Assembly: GCA_037954665.1 (NCBI GenBank)
Contig: JBBMOL010000146.1
Location: forward strand, 992,001-1,056,000
Direction of reading: 5' to 3'
Origin: Laguncularia racemosa
Taxonomy: Eukaryota > Streptophyta > Magnoliopsida > Myrtales > Combretaceae
Length of the DNA: 64,000 bases
The translations under genes and the position numbers were made by a program. Of the stretch, positions 1-10,923 are shown one piece after another (positions within the stretch are counted from its first letter, which is position 1; each line of letters starts with the position of its first letter). The notes beneath the pieces were generated by a model, which was not told the origin of the DNA, made no database searches, and saw only the letters and a list, made by a program, of their open reading frames with translations.

Positions 1-3000
1 AGGCAAAAAGGGAAAATAAATTATTCTTATGTCTGTAATGACTCAACATAAAGCTATTTATAAGGGCTTAAATATGGAAATTTGTATAAAGTAATATTAA
101 CTTAATCGTAAGGGTGACTTCAATTAGAGTAATATAAAAGATAAACAAAGAGAGTTGAAAAATGAGTATCTAATATAGGTTTTCATAAATATATAGTCAA
201 AATCGGTCATATTTAATGAGAAATGAAAATTTGGTATTTTTCTAAAAATTAATTAATTAATCATTATGTTGCTAATTTACTTGAAAATAAGCCTAAAAAT
301 GCAAAATAAATAAAAAATACTTAAACAAATAATAGCAAAGGAACCAGAATATTACAATTAACTTCAAATTTTATATTTTAAAATATGGTGATTCAAAATG
401 GACCATAACTAGGATTTTCTAATTTTTCCCTAAAGCTAGTAAATTACCTAACATAATATCAAAATTTGCAAAAACTACTAAAAAAAAAAAAACTAAAGCT
501 AGGAAATTAAATCCAAATAAAACAACACACTATAGTAAGGAGATATGGGACTTATAGATGTAAGACCTGATGAAATAGTGATAGAATAATAATAATATAA
601 GAAAACCAAATTGAAACACACCCGATCACCTAAACCACCACTCTAACCAAAGTGTCAACCGACCTCAAGAGGAGCGGAAAGCCTGAGGAATCACCTCTTG
701 TCAACAAATGGGGGCAAACAACTTAAAGTAGAGGTGTATAGAAGTGGCAAGCAGTATATATAGGTGTTGAACTTTCTTTAAAATATTATTTTTTTTTCTA
801 TAGAGGGTGAAAAATTATGAAAAAAAATTCAAGTGTTACCATCTATGTTGACACATGTCATGTTAAAATTTCATGATTTTTGGACATATGTGTGGTTTTT
901 AGTAGATTTTTTTTTTACTAAAAATATGAGATATTCCAACATTATTTTGATTTTGTAAATTATTAATTAATCAATTCTTTACTTTTTCTTACTTTTCAGG
1001 GATATTTATATTATGTCCTAACATGTTCTTGTCATGTGTAGGTTATTTGATAATTACTTAGCCATTTAAGGCGTATTTTATTAATTTTGTTATAAGTGTC
1101 CTTATTTTATTAGTAGACATATTTAAATTCTCTCATTATTATGTCTTTCATGTGTTAGGCATACGTTATTTTCATGCTTTTTACATTTTCTTATTTACCT
1201 AGTTACTATCTTACCTTTCTTTATTATAATTTTACTAATCATTATTATGTTTTGCTTTTTACTACTTATTCTTACCTTTAGGGCCAATTTACTCTTTTAT
1301 TACTTTTGATCACTTTCATCTTTGGTAAATGTCAAACTATTTAACTTTTATCTATAGTAAATGGTTATTTTGTTATTTCTTTAGCTATTATAGGAATTTC
1401 CTTATTAAAAACCTATTATTATTTCTTTAGAGTTTAAGTGATGAACTTATTATGATCTAGGGTAGATTCCTAGTCTATTATATTTATATTATTCTTCTTA
1501 TTAGCTAGATTAATTTCTACTGTCAATTGATTCATTTTTTGCCTAACTAGCATTTTTAGTTTCATAAGTACAAATATGTTTAATTGGTTAGTAATTTCAA
1601 TTGACTTTCTATATCCCAAGGTCAATTAAAATTTAGTGTTGGTGATATTAAAAAGTTGAATATTTCGGGTCATTGCACCAAGAATCGAAAATGAAAATCT
1701 ATAGGAATTTTAGTTTAATGTACCTATAATTGAGCATGTTGTTAGGCCACTCCTCCCATCGCAACAAGTAGTCTCTTGTTGGATTACATTGTGAGAGAGG
1801 ACCTAAGATTCCATTTGTAAAGTTTATAATCGATTTAGTGTTTATTCCCTTCTTGTAGTAGATTTCAAGAATCATTAAAATTCTCATTAACCATTTTATC
1901 AAAAGTCATAAATCAATTAAAGAGGAACTCAAGTAGATTCTAAGCACTCCTTAGATGAACTGTTGCCTTTAGAAGGAGAAATTTTAAATTTGATCATATG
2001 ATTTACCATGCTCAACACCTTTGTTAACATCAAAATTATCGTCATCATGTTGATCACACTCTTCCACCGTTAAGTTCATTCCACCTCCTTTCTTTTATAA
2101 CCTCTCTTTAAATACCTTATGCTCTCATGCTGCTCATTTAAGCACCATGATTTCATTCTCATTGTTGTTGTAGACTTGGGCTTAGATGGGTAGAGAACTA
2201 CAAGGGAACTACACCTATAAGAGAAGAAAATTGAAAGTCAATAAATGGTGTAAGGTGGAGATTGATAGTAATAACAATAAGATAATATGAGTGCTAGGGT
2301 TTCAATCCCTTACCTTAAAGCCTTAGCCATGTATTTATTGGCATAGAGGATGGGAATTGGATATGGCAAGTGAACCTTCCTTTGATAATGTGGAAAGATA
2401 TGGTGGAGTGAATCTGTGGATCTAGTAGACTTGCCTTATCCAGGATACATGTTCTCACCAAGGCTTATTTGACTTATATGATGGGCCTATCGAGTTAAGT
2501 TTAAAGGCCTATGACTGAAAGCCTATAAATACTCATAAACACTATTAACTCTTGTAATTGCTGCTTAACATTATCCATCTCACTGTCAACCTCTTTGCAT
2601 TACCCACATTTTGATTATTTGAGCCCTCATTCAACTTAGTTAATATGATTGAATCACCACAACCACACAATCAACTAACCAAATCACCCTAAATGCAATA
2701 TCTTCCTATAAATTTCACAAAACAAATACAAATAACAAACTTCCCCAAATTCAATCAACACACATTAAGATGAATTGGTACTTACTTTAATTTGACATTT
2801 GAATCGGTACTTACTTCGTTTATCGATCCTCTTGCTTAGCAAAATGTAATCTCATTATATCTCTTATACTAATCACAATATGTTTAAAATTGCACAATCT
2901 TGCTTTGAAGACGAATCATACATTTTTCCCCATGTTTTATGGTTATTTGTAAGACAAATAAATAAGAAATGTGAACAATTTTGGATAAGGATATCCCACT

Positions 3001-4010
3001 AAATCCTAAATCAAACTATAACTACCATATGGATTGATGTTACACATAATTTTGAAAATGAGCAACAATTAATTAAACGCCAATATGAAACACAAGTCTT
3101 AATTCACTAAGGTTCATAACAATTTTAAGAGGGATTGATAAGAACAAAATTGATATTTATTTCCTAACTAGTATAATTTGCTTTATTATTTCTCTTTTGC
3201 ATGAAGCCTCACAAATTGTGCGTAATGCATCTCCTTACTTTTGTCTTGGCTTTTAGTTATTACTTAACGGAAGATACTCTTATCCCTATCAAAGGCTAAG
3301 GATGAATTGAATGTGATTCCTGTTGTTTTAATACGAACTACATTAAATGGTTTGGTTTGGTGTAGTTTTAGTCATTTTATAATATAATTCATATTTATAT
3401 AATATATTTATTTACATTTAAATTAACTCTTCACTATCATGTTTTATATGTTACATCTTGGGACAAAGGTGCAATTTCTTTGCCATATATTTCTACACTT
3501 AATGGAAACATTAAAAAGGGCTTAAACACCAACTACAAATCCACATATAATAATTACAAAAAAATCTCAACTTATTTCTCATAATATGTGATCAGAGTTA
3601 TCATAAAAGAAAACAATAAGTCTCCTATCTCAAATCCTTTAGTTAAATATATCAAATATTAATTCTTGAGGATTCTAAAATTTCATTGCATGTCTAACAT
3701 AAGCCATGCCGATGTGATCCGAGACGCCTACTCACTCTTTAAGCTTTAGAAAGTATAGTAGATATGTTAACGAAACTCGAAGTAGAGGGGCTTATTGCTT
3801 GGAAGCATTGGATTGCTGGAAATGGAAGTTAGAGAGGTGCATAGCTAAGGTTCACACTCAAAATCATAGGCATGATAAAAAAAAATGCACATAGCCAAAG
3901 GAAACACAACTGTGTTTGTGAGATAAGGTGGAGATGCAAGGGCTAGAGAGGATCACAACCATGTATACGATTGTGAACCTAGGTGTGAAGGTATACAAAG
4001 CTATGTACAT
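1..4010. other. AT-rich non-coding flank
   Basis: No convincing coding region, RNA gene or complete mobile element was recognised. Reading frames are short on both strands and lack family motifs. The last bases before 4011 (TACAT) are the left copy of the target-site duplication of the Ogre-type array. Confidence 0.6.
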
Positions 4011-5303
4011 TGTCGAGTCTAATTTTTGATTTTCTATTCCTAATCCGATCTATACTAGACCCTACGCTCATCTAATGTAGACCCTCAACTTGAGTTAGGA
4101 ATTTCATTTTATTTTGGAGTCGCCACCCAACTGTGGTTGGAAAAAATTGAATTAGGACTAATTGAGCAGATTAATCCTAATTTGGACCACTAGTCAGCGA
4201 AACTTCCTCTTTTCAATTTTTGGGAAAAGAGGAAAGGGAAAACCAGAGTTTCTAAGTTCGGAGGCTAACCTATTAAAACCCTAAGGTTACCACCCTATTC
4301 TCCTAAAATCTAAACCTTATCCAAATATCATTTATTTTATTTTTGTTGTCTTTTATTTGTGTCTTTGAGTAAGTTATTATGAGAAAATGATTTTTTTGTT
4401 CTTTTTGGGGTTGCCCTAAATGGGTGCCTACGTATCTGCTATTTAGGATCAAACGGGCCGTAGTTCGCTTTTCCTGAAAAACTTTAATGTGTTGGTGATT
4501 TATAATTATGAAATTTCTTTTGATTTATGTTTTTATCATTTTAGTATTTTTCTGAAAAATCTAAACCTAAACTTGATCATTTGATTTTTTGAAAAATAAT
4601 AATTTTAAGGAAAAACCAATTTTGGATTTATTTAAGAAAATGATTTTTCTAAGTGATAAAAATTTCATTTCTCTATTTTTCAACCCATTTCTACTATTAT
4701 AAATTTTTATTGAAAAATTTTCCCCTATATTATTTATCTATCATAAACTAAAATCTAAATTTTACTATTTTTTCTAATATACATTTTTATCATTTTCTTT
4801 ATATATTCTTATATTTTATTATTTATTATTACTCATCCTAAATTAAACCCTAAAAAAAATCTAAATTCTATTTTTTTTATTTTTGAATTATAAATGACAA
4901 GTAAATAAATAAATAAATTCAAAAAAAATAAAGAAAATAACTAAATAAATAAATAAGAAATAAATAAATGAAAAACAAATCGAAAAATCCGACTTACCTG
5001 GATCCGGGTCGGTGCGCGGGTCGAGTCAGATCGGGTCGGGCTGGGTCAATCGGTCACGGCGGTTGGGAGTGCTCGTTGACGGTGTTCCGATAGCCTTTCG
5101 AAGAGATTGAGGTGTCGTTTCCTAGGTTTTCGAGGGTGGAGAACTCAACCGTGGTGGTGGATTTCTCTAAAAACGCCTCCTGGTGGCAGTTCGGTGCTTA
5201 ATCGATGGTTGTGGCTTGGAAACTCCGGCGAAGCTTCGATTTTCTCTCTTTTTCTCTCTTTTCCTCACTTCTGATCCGTGATCATGCTTGTTGCCTTTGC
5301 CCT

Positions 5304-5313
5304 CTATTTATAG
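5304..5313 (-). promoter_or_regulatory. TATA box of LTR 1
   Basis: The minus strand reads CTATAAATAG, a strong plant TATA box, in the sense orientation of the element. The same motif lies at 17489-17498 in LTR 2 and 29487-29496 in LTR 3. Transcription would be expected to start about 30 bp further along the minus strand (near 5275), giving an R-U5 part of about 1.26 kb. The start site is inferred. Confidence 0.65.
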
Positions 5314-5595
5314 AAGTCGGAAGACTCCCCTAGATAAGCTTAAATCTTTGATTCGAAGAAATCCGAATTTTTCCGTTTTTTGGATTCAATTTTATCCAAC
5401 AGATTTGACGCCGATTTGTTGTAATCTTGTGATTTATCTAGATAATTCGGTTTTAGATTGATCGAAATCCAAAAAATTTTGAAGAAATCCAGCATTTTTT
5501 GCCTTATCGGACTTCTGCCGGATTTTTTCTCCGGATGGGCTTGAGGAAAAAGACGATCATGTACGAGGCACGTGTCTTCTCTCGGCCAATCGCAT

Positions 5596-5611
5596 GCTGC
5601 CACGTGGCAGC
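5596..5611. promoter_or_regulatory. G-box palindrome in LTR 1 U3
   Basis: GCTGCCACGTGGCAGC is a perfect 16-bp palindrome centred on the CACGTG G-box, a bZIP/bHLH site. It lies about 290 bp upstream of the TATA box in element orientation and is perfect at 17781-17796 in LTR 2; LTR 3 (29779-29794) has one mismatch. A CCAAT motif (GCCAAT on the plus strand in LTR 1 and LTR 3) sits just beside it. Confidence 0.5.
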
Positions 5612-5624
5612 TCCAAGGGAAAAG

Positions 5625-5725
5625 AAAGAAAAAATTTTCCAAGCGCACGTAGGGGGATTCGAACTCCAAACCTCAGTCCTCTGTCACACGTTCCAGGCGC
5701 ACACACGAGCCAGTTGAGCTGGCCT
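5625..5725 (-). other. tRNA-like Pol III cassette in LTR 1
   Basis: On the minus strand, in element sense, an A-box-like CAGCTCAACTGG (about 5711-5722) is followed about 45 nt later by a perfect B box GTTCGAATC (about 5655-5664) and then a run of T residues (near 5630). The order and spacing fit a type 2 Pol III promoter with terminator, as in tRNA genes and tRNA-derived SINE heads. The D and acceptor stems do not fold properly, so this is not a working tRNA gene. Confidence 0.5.
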
Positions 5726-5908
5726 AAATCTCGGTTTTATTCATTACGCAAATTGTATATATGTCTTGTATTTTTTATTATTTTGATATTCTAAAAATTG
5801 GTAAAAATTATTTAACTCCTTTTCTTATTATTTCTACAATTATTTTCCAAAATTGATGTATTTTTCCTATTTATTTTATTTTTTGAATATTTTTCCTATT
5901 TTTGCTAA

Positions 5909-7347
5909 TAACCCCACGAGTATTTTGTGACTGTTGGTATTGCTTAGGAAATGGTCTTAAACAACCTAATAATCTAGAGTAATGTATCATCCTAAAAAGT
6001 GCTTTATGGGCTAACTAATTGGCGATAGGAAACATCTCGAGGATTGTTTAGGAGTGTGGAATTGTAACTGGAATAGCTGATGATAGGAAGCGTCTTATCG
6101 GACTAGCAACCTTGAAGAGAAGATTGTCTTAGGAAGCGCTCTTATGAGCTGGCTACTTATCAATAGAAGCGTCTGGCTAGACTAGCGACTGTTTGGGAAA
6201 AACACCTTCGAAGAGTGCTCCTATGAGCTAACTAATCAATGGATTCGAAAAGCGCTCCTATGAGCTAACTAATCGATAGATTCAAAAAGCGCTCCTATGA
6301 GCTAACTAATCGACAGCTTCGAAAAGCGCTCCTATGAGCTAACTAATCAACAGCTTCAAAAAGTGTTACTATGAGCTAACTTCAAGAAAGGGTGTTTAGG
6401 GAAGTGCCCCCATTGTATGCTAACTAACCTATAGCGAGAGGCCATGCCTCAGAAGGTGCCTCTATATGTTGACATTTTTGAGGGGATGTTTAGGAAAATA
6501 CCTCATTGTGGGCTGACTAACCTATAGTGGGAAGCGTCTTCTTAGACTCGCGACCCTGGGGAAGAAATGTTTCGAAAGATACCTCTACGGGCTGACCTTG
6601 AGAAGAAATATTTAGGGAAGTGCCCCATTGTGGGCTGACTAACCTATATTGGGAAGCGTCTTCTTAGACTTGCGACCCTGGGGAAGAAATGTTTCGAAAG
6701 GTACCCCTACAGGCTGACCTTGAGAAGAGCTATTTAAGGAAGTGCCTCATTGTGGGCTGACTAACCTATAGCAAGAAACGTCTCAAAAAAGGTGCCCTTA
6801 TGGGCTGACCCTAAGAGAGGATGTTTAGGCAAGTGCCCCCAATGTGGGCTGACTAATCTATGCTTTTGAAAATGCTTCTACTGAATGGGTTAAATGTCTT
6901 AATAAAGGATGTGGATGATGGTTATTTGTTCTAAGATGCATACCAATTTATCGTCGATAGCAACTAAAGAACCGAACCTAATTTGCTTTTCCTTTGCTTA
7001 TTCTTGCTTGAATACAGGGCTGAGGTTCCTGATGTGCTTTCTTTCTTATGCGCATGGCTCTTTTGATGGCAATATTATCCTACTAATGCACCAGGTTTTA
7101 ATGCTCAAAAGTAGGTATAATTATATCATAAAATTTATCGAGATTCATTATCATTTCAATGTTTATCATTCATTAGTGAAGTGGTGGGTAATGTGTGTAG
7201 GAATGTTTGTTGTAATGAGAATTGGTTGGAATTATCGACCATTCAGAGACATTAACTTTACTTGTAAAAAAAATGAAAACTGGACTCAACAAAATTCGTA
7301 TTGAATATTGGCTTTCATAAACATTGGCAAAATTTCAATTCCCCTAC
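5909..7347 (-). repeat. 3' UTR of Ogre copy 1 with two minisatellite arrays
   Basis: Non-coding stretch between the integrase end and the truncated LTR. It contains a 37-bp tandem repeat (about 6210-6383, roughly 4.7 units, each with the core CTCCTATGAGCTAACTAATC) and a longer array (about 6393-6850) whose units share GTGGGCTGACTAACCTATAG and recur at 94, 122, 122 and 91 bp. The remainder, about 6850-7347, is unique non-coding tail. Tandem repeats in the 3' UTR are known in Ogre elements and can seed satellite DNA. Reading frames here carry no recognisable motif. Confidence 0.8.
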
Positions 7348-10300
7348 CTAAGGATAATACATCTTAACAGCATCTGCATTAATGGGGTCTCTCAATTCTG
7401 GACCATCCATTTGAGTTAATATCAGAGAACCTCCTGACAATACCTTCTTCACAACATATGGTCCCTCATAGTTTGGGGTAAATTTCCCTCTGGAATCTTG
7501 AGCATTCGGGAGAACTTTCTTTAGCACCAGATCTCCTTCTTTGAAGCATTGAGGCCTCATTTTCTTGTTAAATGCTCGGGCCATCCTTTGTTGGTAACAC
7601 TGACCGTGACATAATGCAGTGAGCCTTTTTTCATCAATCAGATTCAACTGATCAAGCCTCTTCTTTACCTAGTCTGATTCATTTAATTGCGTTTCTGATA
7701 GAATTCTGAATGATGGTATTTCGACCTTGACTGGCAAGACTACCTCAATGCCATATACCAATGAATATGGGGTAAATCCAGTAGATGTTCTAATTGAGGT
7801 CCTATCAGCCATTAAAGCGAATGGCAACATCTCGTGCCAATCTTTGTAAGTGACTGTCATTTTTTCGATGATCTTTTTTATATTCTTGTTTGCTGCTTCT
7901 ACTGCCCCGTTCATCTGAGGTCGGTAGGGGGTTCAATTTCTATGGTTTATGTGGAATTGTTGACATAAACCTGTCATCGATTTGTTGTTAAGATTGGTAC
8001 CGTTGTTGGTGATGATTGACCCAGGAACTCCATATCAAGCTATTATATCCCTCTTCAAGAAACGGACTATTACCCCTTTGGTGACATTGGTATATGATGA
8101 AGCTTCTACCCAGTTGGTGAAGTAATCAATCGCTACTAATATAAACCTGTGGCCATTAGATGCTGTCAGAGTGATTGGGTCGATTATGTCGATTCCCCAC
8201 ATAGAGAAAGGCCATGATGCAGACAATGAGTGCAACTCGTTGGGCGGAGCATTTATCTAGTTTGCGTACAATCGACACAAATGACAGTGCTTGACATATT
8301 TTATGCAATCTGATTCCATGGTTAGCCAATAGTAACCCATCCTCATGATTTTTTAAGCCAACATGTAGTCGTTCATATGAGGTCCACATACCCCTTCTTG
8401 TACTTCTTTCATCAATTCACATGCTTCATTTCTATCCACACATCTTAGCAAGATGGTATCAGGCGATCTTTTGTAAAGCACAGAACCACTTAATAAGAAA
8501 TGACTTGCTAACCTTCTGAGTGTTCTTTGGTCATTCTTGCTAGCCATTTCAGGGTATTCGCTTTCTTGGAGAAAAGTTTTGATGTCGTGATACCAGGGTT
8601 TATCATCTTGTGCTTTTTCAATTACTAAACAGTAGGCGGGCCAATTTTCAATGTCTATTTTCAACGGTTGGACTTCGACTCCCCCTGTTATCTGAATTAT
8701 AGATGCCAGTGTGGCGAGTGCATCTGCAAACTGATTCTAAGTTCTTAGGACGTATGTGAAAGTGATTGCCTCGAATTCTTCTATTAGCTCTGTCAAATGT
8801 TGATGGTATGGTACCAATTTGGGGTCTTTAGTCTTATAATCCCCTCGTCTGTAATATGATGAGCGACGAATCTCTGTACACTTCCAATTCACGGATTTCC
8901 ATGTGGCAAGCCATTTTGAGGCCGATGATGCATGCCTCATATTCCGTGATATTATTGGTATATAAAAATGTGAGCCTTGTTGCTGAAGGGAATTGTGTTC
9001 CGTCTAGGGATATCAACATTGCCCCGATCCCACAACCGAATACATTGGCAGCTCCGTCAAAGAACATCTTCCACTTAGGATTCTGGCCTATCCCACAATC
9101 TTCTACTTGTGTACCTTCTACTGTTAATATATTTTCATCAGGGAATTGGACTTGTGGCTCTTGAGAATCTCCCTCGACTGGGTGTTTTGCCAATTGGTCA
9201 ACTAAAGATTGCCCTTTCATCGAGTTTTGATTTATGTATGTGATATCAAACTCCGATAAAAGCATTTGCCATTTGGAGATTCTCCCTAACAAAACGGGTT
9301 TCTCTGCTAAGTACTTCAGAGGATCATGTCTTGTCAGCAGCTCAATGTGATAGTAAAGGGTATATTGCCTCAATCGGTGCATGACCCAAATCAAAGCACA
9401 ACAAGTCCTCTCTACTTTTGAATACCTCTATTCCCCGTCTGTGAATTTCTTACTTAGATAATATATGGAACGCTCTCTTCCCTCTTCATCTTTTTGCCCC
9501 AACACGCATCCTATGGATTCGGGGAGTATCGTGAGGTATAAGAATAATGGCTTCCCTTGCTTTGGGACTATCAAGATTGGAGGCTTTATGAGATAGTCTT
9601 TGATCGTCTTGAATGCTTCTTCACATTCGTCGTCCCATTCTACTATGGCATTCTTTTTTAACAGACGGAATAGTGGGCGGCATTTATCTGTGAGCTGTGA
9701 GATAAAACGAGCTATGTAATTCAACTTTCCTAGCAAACCTCTCACCTCTTTGACAGTACGTGGAGAAGGTAGCTCTAATATAGACTTTACTTTGTTAGGC
9801 TCGATTTTAATGCCTTCCTGGCTTATGACAAACCCTAGCAACTTGCCTGTCGTGACCCCGAAAGTGCACTTCTCCGGATTTAACTTGAGCTGGAACTTTC
9901 TCAATTGCTTAAACAACTTTCTCAGAATATTTGTATGCCTTTCTTCTTCTTTAGACTTGGCTATCATGTCGTCAACGTATATTTTGACTTCTCGATGCAT
10001 CATGTCATGAAGTATTGCGACCATGACTCTCTGATACGTTGCCCCGACGTTTTTCAAACTGAAGGGCATGACTTTGTAATAGAAAGTCCCCCATGTTCTG
10101 ATGAAAGTCGTCTTAGTTTTATCTTCTTCAACCATTTTTATCTAGTTATATCCTGAGAAACCGTCCATAAATGAGAAAAGATGGTTTCCTGCAGTTTTGT
10201 CTACCAGAACATCGATGTGAGGTAGGGGGAAGTTATCTTTTGGCGTAGCTTGGTTTAAGTCCCGAAAGTCTATGCATACGCGTACTTTTCCATTCTTCTT

Positions 10301-10805
10301 CAGAACGGGGACTATATTAGCTACCCATTCTGGGTAGTCAAATACTTCGATGAACCTTACTTCTAGCAGTTTCTTGACTTCTACTTTAATCTTTAGTAAG
10401 ATGTCAGGCTTAAATCTTCTCAATTTCTGTTTTTTAGGTTTGACATCTTCCCTCGTGGGAAGCCTGTGAACTATTATTGATTGGTTTAATCCTGCCATGT
10501 CGCCATATAACCAGGCAAACACATCTGTGTACTCAGTTAATAGTTTAGTTATCTCGTGTTTTTGCTCGGCACTTAAACTGGTCTCGATCTTGAGGTTTTT
10601 AGGATTCTCGACGCTTCCTAGATTTACTGTCTCTACCGACTCGTCGATTGAAATTCCACTTTTTTCATGTTTTTGCCAATTTTCTTGTATTATTTCATGG
10701 TTAAGGACATCGTCCCCAACAGCTGACCCAGCAGTGTTGGAAATGATACCAGTGTTTTCATTTTTTATCTGCACGAAATGTCTTTGACGTTCGATGGTAG
10801 GGAAT
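7348..10805 (-). pseudogene. Ogre copy 1 pol: RT, RNase H, second RNase H, integrase (broken)
   Basis: Second exon of the element's polyprotein, starting after the intron acceptor at 10806. Domains in order: RT (about 10800-9700) with YVDDMIAKS at the active site; a first RNase H (about 9650-9230) in which the usual first Asp is not apparent; a second RNase H (about 9150-8740) with FFDGAA, EYEAC and the YRDSS segment; integrase zinc finger and catalytic core (about 8500-7670); and an integrase C-terminal region (7647-7348). Inactivation includes TAG after FSGYN near 10143, TAG at GE*RYS near 9428, and several frame changes between 8940 and 7650. The RT TAG is shared with copy 2; the one after GE is not. 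Unlike copy 2, the integrase C-terminus is present. Confidence 0.85.
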
Positions 10806-10923
10806 CTGGGTGAAGTGAAATGAAAGCAGATATATATAAGCAAGACAAATTGTAATTTATTGAATTATGGAAAGAAATCTCAATAAAAATTGTTTAACAA
10901 TTGTTCCTTATCCTTGAGCTGAC
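10806..10923 (-). other. Ogre intron, copy 1 (between protease and RT)
   Basis: Minus strand: donor CACTAG|GTCAGC (GT at 10923-10922) and acceptor CACTTCACCCAG|ATTCC (AG at 10807-10806), preceded by a T-rich tract. The upstream protease frame ends with two bases of a codon (AG) and the RT frame begins with its third base (A), so splicing makes an Arg codon and keeps frame. Unspliced reading meets TAA five codons into the intron. Copy 2 has the same signals and length (118 bp). The donor is weak beyond GT. Ogre elements are known to carry an intron at this place. Confidence 0.7.

Larger units (their letters stand above)
4011..5908 (-). repeat. Ogre-type LTR 1 (3' LTR of copy 1), truncated
   Basis: This LTR aligns with LTR 2 and LTR 3 from its TGTCGAGTCT end through the TATA box (5304-5313), the G-box palindrome (5596-5611) and the tRNA-like segment (about 5625-5725). 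It stops at 5905-5908, where the sequence jumps directly into internal 3' UTR sequence. By comparison with LTR 2 about 229 bp are missing: the U3 start, the LTR terminus and the polypurine tract. The junction shares CTAA with both parent sequences. About 6% of positions differ from LTR 2 over the first 370 bp (hand count). Confidence 0.85.

Noticed and set aside
5625..5725. Functional tRNA gene in the LTR
   Set aside because: A and B boxes are present but acceptor and D stems do not pair and the T stem is imperfect; treated as tRNA-derived.
5499..5794. Short plus-strand frames in the Ogre LTR repeated in each LTR
   Set aside because: They run antisense across the tRNA-like segment and G-box and have no family motifs; frames differ between LTRs.
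6210..6383. Regular 37-bp repeats that look superficially like a CRISPR array
   Set aside because: The repeats are head-to-tail without unique spacers, lie in a plant retrotransposon 3' UTR and have no cas genes.
6909..7304. 131-codon plus-strand open frame in the Ogre 3' UTR
   Set aside because: No motif, opposite to the element, shortened by a stop in copy 2 (near 19430); chance frame.
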